Positions 24,354 through 31,888 of a stretch of 52,991 bases of DNA are shown here, one piece after another. The notes below the pieces were generated by a model that did not search any database, was not told the origin of the DNA, and saw only the letters and a program-made list of their open reading frames with translations. The stretch spans positions 182,754 through 235,744 of the forward strand of contig NZ_QAJN01000016.1 of NCBI RefSeq assembly GCF_003852425.1. The letters run 5' to 3'. Each line of letters starts with the position of its first letter. Position 1 is the first letter of the stretch. This DNA is from Paucibacter sp. KBW04 (GTDB lineage: Bacteria > Pseudomonadota > Gammaproteobacteria > Burkholderiales > Burkholderiaceae_C). Position numbers and translations under genes: made by a program.

Positions 24354-27300
24354 GCAGCCCTAAGCCCAATCCTCGGCTGGGGCCCAGCGGCCGCATCGCT
24401 GCCTTCTTCCTGAGCGCCCAGATCACGCCCTTGTTGGCCCTGGTCGCCTTGCTGCTGGGCATCTTCGCCGTGCTGGTGACGCCGCGCGAAGAAGAGCCGC
24501 AGATCAACGTCACCATGGCCAATGTGATGGTGCCCTTCCCCGGCGCCGGCGTGGCCGATGTGGAGCAGATGATTGCGACGCCGGCCGAACAGGTGCTCGC
24601 GCAGATGGCGGGGGTCGAGCATGTGATGTCGGTCTCGCGCCCCGGCCTGGCCGTGCTGACGGTGCAGTTCAAGGTCGGCGTTCCCCGCACCGAGGCCTTG
24701 GTGCGGCTCTACGACACGGTCAACTCCAATGCCGACTGGCTGCCGGCCAAGCTGGGTGCCCTGCCCCCCATCATCAAGCCCAAGGGCATTGATGACGTGC
24801 CCATCGTCAGCCTGACGCTGTTCAGCAAAAAGAATGGCGAAATCGGTGCGGCCGATCTGGAGCGCGTGGCCCACAGCATGGAGGCCGAGCTCAAGCGCGT
24901 GCCCGGCACCCGCGAGGTCTCGAGCATAGGCGGCCCCGGCCGCGGCGTGATCATCGAGATGGACGCCGGCCGCATGGCCAGCGTGGGTCTGAGCGTGGCC
25001 GATCTGCGCCGCGCCCTGCAGTCGGCCAATGCCGGCGCACCCCTGGGCGATTTGCTGCGCGCCAACCAAGCGATCGCGCTGGAGGCCGGTTCTTTCCTGG
25101 GCTCGGCCCGCGAGGTGGAAGAACTCGTCGTCGGTGTGCAGGCTGGCAAACCCATCTTCTTGCGCGATGTGGCCCAGGTGCGCGACGGCCCCCTGCTGCC
25201 CACGCGTTATGTCTGGCATGGCGAGGCTGGCCAAACCTACCCGGCCATCACTCTGGCCATCACCAAAAAAGCGGGGGAGAACGCCATCGACGTGGCCAAT
25301 GCCCTGATGAGCCGGGTGGACGAGCTGCGCAACACCTTGATTCCGGCCGATGTCGAGGTCAGCGAAACGCGCAACTACGGCGCCAGCGCGGATGAAAAGG
25401 CCAAGAAGCTGATCCAGAAGCTGCTCTTCGCCACCGCCTCGGTGGTGGCCCTGGTCTTCATCGCCCTGGGCCGCCGTGAAGCCGCCATCGTGGGCACGGC
25501 GGTGATTCTGACGCTGACGGTCACTCTGTTCGCCTCCTGGGCCTGGGGCTTCACGCTCAACCGGGTCTCGCTGTTCGCGCTGATCTTCTCCATCGGCATC
25601 CTGGTGGACGACGCCATCGTGGTGGTGGAGAACATCCACCGCCACCAGCAGCTCTACCCCGGCCGCAGCCTGAAGGACATCATCCCCGGCGCCGTTGACG
25701 AGGTGGGCGGCCCCACCATTCTGGCCACGCTGACGGTGATCGCAGCCTTGCTGCCCATGGCTTTTGTGTCCGGCCTGATGGGCCCTTATATGAGCCCCAT
25801 CCCCATCAACGCCAGCATGGGCATGCTGCTCTCGCTCGCCATCGCCTTTGTCGTGACGCCGTGGTTGGCCCGTCTCTGGATGAAGCATGTGCCCCCGGCA
25901 GGCCACACGGCAGCTAAGGCCCAGGAACTTCACGGCCTCGCTGCCCGGCTTGCGCCGCTGTTCGAGCGCATCTTCAAGCCCTTGCTGGATTCGCAGCGCG
26001 GCGGGCGCAATCGCGGCCTGCTGGGGCTGGGCATTGCGGGGCTGATCGTCGTCTCCCTGGCCCTGCCCGCCACCGGTCTGGTGCTGCTGAAGATGCTGCC
26101 CTTTGACAACAAGTCCGAGCTGCAGGTGGTGGTGGACATGCCGGCCGGTACGCCGCTGGAGAAAACCGCCGCCGCCATGCGCGAGCTGGGCGCCTACCTG
26201 GGCACGGTGCCCGAGGTGACGCATTACCAGGCTTACGCCGGCGCCGCCTCGCCCATCAACTTCAACGGCCTGGTGCGTCAGTACTATCTGCGCGCCGACC
26301 CGAACCAAGGTGACATCCAGGTCAATCTGGTGGACAAGCATGCGCGCAAGGAGCAGAGCCACGCCATCGCCATGCGCCTGCGCCCCGAGCTGCAAAAAAT
26401 CGCCAAACGCTTCGAGGCCAATGTGAAGGTGGTGGAAGTGCCGCCCGGCCCCCCCGTGCTCTCGCCCATCGTGGCCGAGATCTACGGCCCCGAGGCCGCC
26501 GGCCGCGACGCCGTGGCGCGTCAGGTGCGGGCGGTTTTTGAGCGCCAAGCCGGCATCGTCGATGTGGACGACACCTTGATCGCCGCCGCCCCGCGCCAGC
26601 TGCTGCTGATCGACCGCCGCAAGGCGGCCATGCTGGGCGTGCCGCAGGAATTGATCGTCAGCACCCTGCGCGCCGGCCTGGCCGGTGAGGCCGTCACCTA
26701 TCTGCATGACCAGAGCAAATACCCCGCGCCCGCCATGCTGCAGCTGCCGCCCGAGTCGCAAGGCAATCTGGACGCCTTGCTGGCCCTGGGTGTGCGCAGC
26801 AGCGCGGGCAGCAATGCCGGCGCCCTGATACCGCTGCGCGAGTTGCTGACGATTTCGGACACGCACCGCGAGCAGCCGATCTATCACAAGGACTTGCTGC
26901 CGGTGCAGTTTGTGATGGCCGATGTGGCCGATGCCAAAACCCATCTGGACAGCCCGCTCTATGGCCTCTTCGCCATGCGCGCCGAGATCAAGAAGATCCA
27001 AACGCCCGGTGGCGGCACGCTGCAGGAGTACTTCATCCGCCAGCCCTCCGACGGCTTGCGCGACTACAGCCTCAAATGGGATGGCGAGTGGCAAATCACT
27101 TACGAGACCTTCCGCGATATGGGCCTGGCCTATGGCGTGGGCCTGATCCTGATCTATCTGCTGGTGGTGGCCCAGTTCGGCTCTTATCTGACGCCGCTGA
27201 TCATCATGGCGCCCATCCCGCTGACCATCATCGGCGTGATGCCCGGCCATGCCCTACTGGGCGCGCAGTACACGGCCACCAGCATGATTGGCATGATCGC

Positions 27301-27607
27301 CCTGGCGGGCATCATCGTGCGCAACTCCATCCTGCTGGTGGACTTCATCAATCTGCAGCTGCGTGAAGGCATGGCGATAGAGAAGGCCATCGTCAGCGCC
27401 GCCGTCACCCGGGCTCAGCCCATCATCCTGACCGGCCTGGCGGCCATGATGGGCGCCTTCTTCATCCTCGACGACCCCATCTTCAACGGTCTGGCCATCT
27501 CCCTGATCTTCGGCATCGCCATCTCAACGCTGCTGACCCTGGTGGTGATCCCGCTGCTGTACTACGTGGCGTACAGAAACCGGGTGGAGGCGATCACGGC
27601 GAACTAG
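24350..27607 (+). CDS. RND efflux permease
   Basis: A 1085-residue inner-membrane proton-driven exporter of the RND superfamily, with about 12 membrane helices and two large periplasmic loops. The first helix is followed by TPREEEPQINV. Helix 4 carries GILVDDAIVVVENIHRH, the proton-relay aspartates (about residue 420). The C-terminal half has GIIVRNSILLVDFI. The PREEEPQI form suggests the HAE-1-like group that transports organic or amphiphilic compounds rather than a metal CzcA. The cargo is unknown. It is translationally coupled to the membrane fusion protein; no outer-membrane factor gene follows, so a shared TolC-like channel is likely. Confidence 0.93.
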   Translation: MSSPKPNPRLGPSGRIAAFFLSAQITPLLALVALLLGIFAVLVTPREEEPQINVTMANVMVPFPGAGVADVEQMIATPAEQVLAQMAGVEHVMSVSRPGLAVLTVQFKVGVPRTEALVRLYDTVNSNADWLPAKLGALPPIIKPKGIDDVPIVSLTLFSKKNGEIGAADLERVAHSMEAELKRVPGTREVSSIGGPGRGVIIEMDAGRMASVGLSVADLRRALQSANAGAPLGDLLRANQAIALEAGSFLGSAREVEELVVGVQAGKPIFLRDVAQVRDGPLLPTRYVWHGEAGQTYPAITLAITKKAGENAIDVANALMSRVDELRNTLIPADVEVSETRNYGASADEKAKKLIQKLLFATASVVALVFIALGRREAAIVGTAVILTLTVTLFASWAWGFTLNRVSLFALIFSIGILVDDAIVVVENIHRHQQLYPGRSLKDIIPGAVDEVGGPTILATLTVIAALLPMAFVSGLMGPYMSPIPINASMGMLLSLAIAFVVTPWLARLWMKHVPPAGHTAAKAQELHGLAARLAPLFERIFKPLLDSQRGGRNRGLLGLGIAGLIVVSLALPATGLVLLKMLPFDNKSELQVVVDMPAGTPLEKTAAAMRELGAYLGTVPEVTHYQAYAGAASPINFNGLVRQYYLRADPNQGDIQVNLVDKHARKEQSHAIAMRLRPELQKIAKRFEANVKVVEVPPGPPVLSPIVAEIYGPEAAGRDAVARQVRAVFERQAGIVDVDDTLIAAAPRQLLLIDRRKAAMLGVPQELIVSTLRAGLAGEAVTYLHDQSKYPAPAMLQLPPESQGNLDALLALGVRSSAGSNAGALIPLRELLTISDTHREQPIYHKDLLPVQFVMADVADAKTHLDSPLYGLFAMRAEIKKIQTPGGGTLQEYFIRQPSDGLRDYSLKWDGEWQITYETFRDMGLAYGVGLILIYLLVVAQFGSYLTPLIIMAPIPLTIIGVMPGHALLGAQYTATSMIGMIALAGIIVRNSILLVDFINLQLREGMAIEKAIVSAAVTRAQPIILTGLAAMMGAFFILDDPIFNGLAISLIFGIAISTLLTLVVIPLLYYVAYRNRVEAITAN

Positions 27608-27638
27608 ACGAAACCCTACTCACCGATGCAGCCCGACC

Positions 27639-27734
27639 GCACTGGGTGCCGGGCAAGCGGTGAAGCGAAGTAAAGAAGGAGGGCCGGAACGGCCCGGGTG
27701 ACATGAGCGGAACCGCTTGCCCGGTGCCCAGTGC
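27639..27734. repeat. Dispersed hairpin repeat, copy 1
   Basis: Arms of 23 bp (27639-27661 and 27712-27734) are inverted repeats with two mismatches, enclosing an inner hairpin GGGCC-N5-GGCCC (27681-27695). The loop holds AAGTAAAGAAGGAG and GGTGACATGAGC, motifs shared with the reverse complement of the element at 44376-44467. It sits between the RND permease and the DUF2892 gene and would form a long hairpin in mRNA. Confidence 0.75.
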
Positions 27735-27776
27735 TCGCCCAATACAAACCCTAGGCAAAAGCACAAGGAGAACCTC

Positions 27777-27986
27777 ATGAACACCTGGCAAATCGTCCGC
27801 ATCATCGCGGGCAGCTTCATCCTGCTGTCGCTCGCACTGGGCGTGCCCGGCAGCCCGGTCTTTCATTCCAGCTGGTGGCTGGCTTTCACCGCCTTTGTGG
27901 GCCTCAATCTGCTGCAAAGCGGCCTCACCCGCTGGTGTTTGATGGAGTCCATCTTGGCCAAGCTGGGTGTACGCCGCGGCAACTGA
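27777..27986 (+). CDS. DUF2892 small membrane protein
   Basis: A 69-residue protein with two hydrophobic helices (IVRIIAGSFILLSLALGVP and WWLAFTAFVGLNLLQSGL) followed by TRWCLMESILAKLGV, the DUF2892/YgaP-like pattern. A strong AAGGAG ribosome site ends 6 nt before the ATG. In other bacteria such small proteins often sit beside rhodanese or sulphur-handling genes; that association is recalled, not shown here. It follows the RND operon after a hairpin repeat and abuts the convergent pirin gene with no spacing. Function is unknown. Confidence 0.85.
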   Translation: MNTWQIVRIIAGSFILLSLALGVPGSPVFHSSWWLAFTAFVGLNLLQSGLTRWCLMESILAKLGVRRGN

Positions 27987-28856
27987 TCAGGCGATCAGCC
28001 GCCCTTCCTGAAAGTCCCGCACTGCTTGCATCAGTTCGGCCTGCGTGTTCATCACAAAGGGGCCGTACTGAGCGATGGGCTCGCCCAGGGGTCGGCCCGC
28101 GATCAGCAGGGCGCGAGCGCCTTGCTCACCGGCCGCAAAACGCACGCCGTCTGAGCCCGCCTGATTGGCCAGAATCGCCATGCGCTGGGCCGGCACGGTG
28201 CAAGCCTGGGGCTCAAACACCAGGCTGCCTCGGTACACATAGACGAAGGCGTTATGCCCCTCGGGCACGGCTTGCTCAAAGCTGGCACCGGGCTGCAGAT
28301 GCACGTCCAGATACAGCGGCTCGGTCACATCGCGCTGCATGGCGCCTTGCACGCCGCCGCTGCTGCCGGCGATCACCCGCACCAAGCCACCTGCCTGCTC
28401 GTATTGCGGAATCTGCTCGGCCGGGATGTCGCGGTACCAGGGCGGGCACATCTTGTCCTTGCCGGCCAGATTCAGCCAGAGCTGAAAACCTTCCATGCGG
28501 CCGGCCGTTTGCTCGGGCAGCTCCGAGTGAATCACGCCACGCCCGGCCGTCATCCACTGCACGCCGCCGTCGCCCAGCAGACCTTCATGCCCGGCCGAGT
28601 CGCGGTGGCGCATACGACCTTCCAGCATATAAGTGATGGTCTCAAAGCCCCGGTGCGGATGCTCGGGAAAGCCGCCGATGTAGTCCTCGGCCTTGTCGGA
28701 GCCAAAAGCGTCCAGCATCAGATACGGGTCCAGCCGACGCTGCAATTGCTGGGTGAGCACACGGGTCAGCTTGACGCCGGCCCCGTCGCTGGTGGCCTGG
28801 CCCACCACCAGACGCTCAACGGCGCGGGCTTGTTGGATTCGGGTCGCGGTGTTCAT
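27987..28856 (-). CDS. Pirin family protein
   Basis: A 289-residue bicupin of the pirin/YhaK family. The N-terminal metal-binding motif HPHRGFETITYMLEG is followed by GRGVIHSE, which complete the His/His/His/Glu site, and the C-terminal half is the second, degenerate cupin plus the pirin C-terminal domain. Bacterial pirins can show quercetin dioxygenase activity or modulate metabolic enzymes; which applies here is not determinable. The start at 28856 was chosen because AAAGGA lies 6 nt upstream, whereas the ATG at 28862 directly abuts that site. It is divergent from a LysR regulator, with a perfect palindrome between. Confidence 0.92.
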   Translation of the reverse strand: MNTATRIQQARAVERLVVGQATSDGAGVKLTRVLTQQLQRRLDPYLMLDAFGSDKAEDYIGGFPEHPHRGFETITYMLEGRMRHRDSAGHEGLLGDGGVQWMTAGRGVIHSELPEQTAGRMEGFQLWLNLAGKDKMCPPWYRDIPAEQIPQYEQAGGLVRVIAGSSGGVQGAMQRDVTEPLYLDVHLQPGASFEQAVPEGHNAFVYVYRGSLVFEPQACTVPAQRMAILANQAGSDGVRFAAGEQGARALLIAGRPLGEPIAQYGPFVMNTQAELMQAVRDFQEGRLIA

Positions 28857-28945
28857 GGTCATTCCTTTGCTTTGGACAGGCTTTGCAAGCCAGGACCTCA
28901 CTGTATTCATCAACAATGAACTGCAGAAGCCCGTTGGATGGATAA

Positions 28946-28969
28946 GATTGTTCCACCAAAGGAACAATC
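28946..28969. promoter_or_regulatory. Perfect palindrome between pirin and lysR genes
   Basis: GATTGTTCC (28946-28954) and GGAACAATC (28961-28969) form a perfect 9-bp inverted repeat with a 6-bp centre. It contains the LysR T-N11-A pattern and is 8 bp before the LysR ATG, so it is a probable binding site for autoregulation and for control of the divergent pirin gene. Confidence 0.65.
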
Positions 28970-28976
28970 AAACCCA

Positions 28977-29903
28977 ATGTCTCTCGATGCCGATGACCTC
29001 CTGCTGTTCGCCCGGGTGATGGAGCAAGGCAGTTTCAGCCGCGCGGCCGAACGCCTGCAATGGCCCAAGTCCAGCGTGTCGCGCCGCATCGCCGCGCTGG
29101 AAGCCCGCCTGGGCGAAAAGCTGCTGCAACGCAGCACCCGCCGTTTGACGCTGACCGAATTCGGCGCCGGTGTGCTGGAGCATGCCCGCGCCCTCTCCGC
29201 CGAGGTCGATGCCGCCCTGGCCCTGGCCCTGCACCGCCAGCAAAAGCCCAGCGGGCGGCTGCGCGTGTCCATGCCGGCCGATTTCGCCAATCAAGGTCTG
29301 GCGCCCATGCTGGCGGCCTTTGTGCGCGACTACCCCGCGGTGCAGCTGGAGCTGGACCTCTCACCCCGCCGGGTCGACCTGATCGCCGAGGGCTTTGATC
29401 TGGCCCTGCGGGTGGGTGAGCTGAGCCAGGACAACAACAGCCTGGGCGCCCGCCGCCTGGCCACCTTGTCCACCGGGCTCTATGCCTCGCCCGCCTATCT
29501 GGCCCAACAGGGCGAGCCCTTGCTGCCCGAGGGCCTGAGCCAGCTGCACGCGCTGATGATTCTGGACCGCAAGGGCGAGGCCCTGCCCTGGACCCTGTTG
29601 CACGCCCAGGACCCCAGCCGAAGCTGGACCGGCGCACCCGCCCAGCGCAGCCTGGCCAATGCGCCCGAGCTGCTGCTGCGCCTGGCCTGCGCGGGGGTGG
29701 GCATCACGGCCGTGGCCGAGCTTTTTGCCAAGGCACCGGTGGCGCGCGGTGAATTATTACGGGTGCTGCCCGACTGGTGCTTGCCGCCCACCGACTGCTG
29801 GGCGGTCTTCCCGGAGCGGCGGCTGATGCCGCTGCGCACCCGGGTATTCCTGGGGGCTTTAAGCCAAGCCCTGGCCGAATGTGCGCCCCCTGCCAAGCCC
29901 TAG
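28977..29903 (+). CDS. LysR family regulator beside pirin gene
   Basis: A 308-residue LysR-type regulator. The HTH LLLFARVMEQGSFSRAAERL, then WPKSSVSRRIAALEARLGEK, is at about residues 8-60, followed by the substrate-binding domain starting SGRLRVSMPADF. The AERLQWPKSSVSRRI version belongs to the CrgA/DsdC-like subgroup often found beside pirin genes. The start at 28977 (MSLDADD) leaves the palindrome at 28946-28969 outside the gene; the alternative at 28938 would include it. It likely controls the divergent pirin gene. Confidence 0.92.
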   Translation: MSLDADDLLLFARVMEQGSFSRAAERLQWPKSSVSRRIAALEARLGEKLLQRSTRRLTLTEFGAGVLEHARALSAEVDAALALALHRQQKPSGRLRVSMPADFANQGLAPMLAAFVRDYPAVQLELDLSPRRVDLIAEGFDLALRVGELSQDNNSLGARRLATLSTGLYASPAYLAQQGEPLLPEGLSQLHALMILDRKGEALPWTLLHAQDPSRSWTGAPAQRSLANAPELLLRLACAGVGITAVAELFAKAPVARGELLRVLPDWCLPPTDCWAVFPERRLMPLRTRVFLGALSQALAECAPPAKP

Positions 29904-30058
29904 CAGCAAGCCCAGACGGGCGCAAGCTGCGCCCCTGTTCATAGCAACAGCAAGAACTGACATCGGCGGGCGAAGGGCGGTATGCTCCGCTGAATTACTC
30001 TGTTAGTCGAAGGGATGCAAGGCGGCGCAAAGCGCTTTTGCATGGACCGGGAGAACGG

Positions 30059-31888
30059 ATGGGCGCGACGAGAATCTTCCCCACCCTGCTCAGCCAGGGT
30101 CTGGATCTGCTGTTCAGCACCGAGCTGCCTGTGGGCCTGGCCCTGCTGGACCACGAGTTCCGCTACGTCCGCATCAACAAAACGCTGGCGGACTTCAACG
30201 GCGTGCCAGCGCAGGAAGCCCTGGGCCAGACCGTGCAAGCCGTGCTGCCCGAGGCCTACGCCACGCTAGGCCCCTTGCTGCAGCAGGTGCTGAGCAGCGG
30301 CGAGGCCCTGCAGGGCTTCCGGGTGCAGGCCGAGGTGCCTAGCTTTCCTGGCGAACTGTCGGAGTGGGAGGCCAGCTATCTGCCGGTCAAGAACGAGTAC
30401 GGCTACACCTGCGGCATCCTGGTACAGGCCATCAATATCACCGTCCAGCAGCTGGCCCAGCGCCGCGAGCGCCAAAGCGAAGAACGGGTGCGCCGGGTGC
30501 TGGACAGCCTCTTTGTGCTGGTGGGCGTGCTGACCCCTGATGGCGTCTTGCAAGAGGCCAACCGCGCCCCGCTGGAGGCTGCCGGCATCAGCCTAGAAGA
30601 GGTGCAAGGGCAGTATGTCTGGGACACCTATTGGTGGAGCCACGACACCGAGCAGCAGGAGTGGCTCAAGAGTGCGGTCAAGGAAGTGGCAGCGGGGGGG
30701 CTGGTGCGCAGAGAGGTCAAGGTCTGCATGGCCGGCGGCCAGCTGGTCACCATCGACTTCATGCTGGCGCCACTGCGCGACGAGGCCGGCCGCATCACCC
30801 ATCTGATCCCCTCGGCCATCGACATCTCCGACCGCGTGGCCAGCGACCGCGCCCTGCGCGCCAGCGAGGCGCGCTTTCGCAGCGCCTTCGAGGCCGCACC
30901 CGATGGCATGACCTTGGTCGATGCCGAGCGCCACATCCTGCTGGCCAACAAGAGCATGAACCGCTTGTTCGGCTACGCGCCGGGCGAGCTGACCGGGCGT
31001 TGCATCGACGAGCTGCTGCCGGCCGCCATGCGTCAGGCCCATGTCGGCCATGTGGGCCGCTTCTTCGCCACGCCCCAGGTGCGGCCCATGGCGGCGCGCA
31101 AGCCTCTGCACGGGCAAAGGCTGGACGGCACGCTCTTTCCCCTGGAGGTCGGCCTGAGCCCGATTCCCGGCAGCGACCCGCCCGAGGTGCTGGCCACCGT
31201 CTCCGACGTCAGCGAGCGCGTCGCCGCGCAAACTGAAATCCAGAAGGCATTGGAGGAGAAGACCGCGCTGCTGAACGAAGTTCATCACCGGGTCAAAAAC
31301 AATCTGCAAATCATCTCCAGCCTGCTGCGCCTGCAGTCCGCCAGCGCCCCCGAGGCGGCCCGGCCCGCCTTGCAAGACAGCCAGGCCCGGGTGCGCGCCA
31401 TGGCCTTGACCCACCAGCTGCTGTACGAACGCAAGGACTTCTCCGGCATGGAGCTGGGGCCTTATCTGCACAAGCTGACCGCCCTTCTGTGCGAGTCCTA
31501 TCTGGGCCAGCAGTCAAGGGTGAGGGTGGAGGTGCAAGCGCCCGAGCGTGGCCTGCACATCGATTTGCAAACCGCCGTGCCCTGCGGCCTGGTGGTGAAT
31601 GAGCTGGTGGTCAACGCGCTCAAGCATGCCTTTCCCGGCGCTCGCTCCGGCCTGATCCGCGTCAGCGCGGGTGACGACCCGGCAGCGCCGGGCAAATCCT
31701 TGTTCATCGAGGTGAGCGACGACGGCATCGGCCTGCCCGAGGGCATGGCGATGGAAGGCGCCAACTCCCTGGGCTTCCAGCTGGTCCCCCTGCTGGCCGA
31801 CCAGATGGAGGCCAGCCTGGCCTTGCTGCCCGGCCCCGGCACCCGAGTGCGCCTGCAAATCCCCCGCCGTGAGGGCCTCCCACTATGA
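30059..31888 (+). CDS. PAS-containing sensor histidine kinase (HisKA_2 type)
   Basis: A 609-residue cytosolic kinase with no clear membrane segment. PAS domains lie at about residues 20-135, 150-265 and 275-395 (the third with FRSAFEAAPDGMTLVDAERH and TGRCIDELLP). The dimerisation/phosphotransfer domain is HisKA_2 with LNEVHHRVKNNLQIISSLL, H410 being the phosphorylated residue; the ATPase domain has NELVVNALKHAF (N box), VSDDGIGLP (G1) and LGFQLV (G2). ATG at 30059 follows GGGAGA; a TTG at 30038 is the in-frame alternative. It is coupled (ATGA) to the receiver-GGDEF-EAL gene and is the obvious cognate kinase. The PAS ligand is unknown. Confidence 0.92.
   Translation: MGATRIFPTLLSQGLDLLFSTELPVGLALLDHEFRYVRINKTLADFNGVPAQEALGQTVQAVLPEAYATLGPLLQQVLSSGEALQGFRVQAEVPSFPGELSEWEASYLPVKNEYGYTCGILVQAINITVQQLAQRRERQSEERVRRVLDSLFVLVGVLTPDGVLQEANRAPLEAAGISLEEVQGQYVWDTYWWSHDTEQQEWLKSAVKEVAAGGLVRREVKVCMAGGQLVTIDFMLAPLRDEAGRITHLIPSAIDISDRVASDRALRASEARFRSAFEAAPDGMTLVDAERHILLANKSMNRLFGYAPGELTGRCIDELLPAAMRQAHVGHVGRFFATPQVRPMAARKPLHGQRLDGTLFPLEVGLSPIPGSDPPEVLATVSDVSERVAAQTEIQKALEEKTALLNEVHHRVKNNLQIISSLLRLQSASAPEAARPALQDSQARVRAMALTHQLLYERKDFSGMELGPYLHKLTALLCESYLGQQSRVRVEVQAPERGLHIDLQTAVPCGLVVNELVVNALKHAFPGARSGLIRVSAGDDPAAPGKSLFIEVSDDGIGLPEGMAMEGANSLGFQLVPLLADQMEASLALLPGPGTRVRLQIPRREGLPL

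Noticed and set aside
24194..27250. Minus-strand open frame of 1018 codons
   Set aside because: Antisense to the RND permease gene; His/Gln/Arg-rich composition is typical of GC-rich shadow frames.
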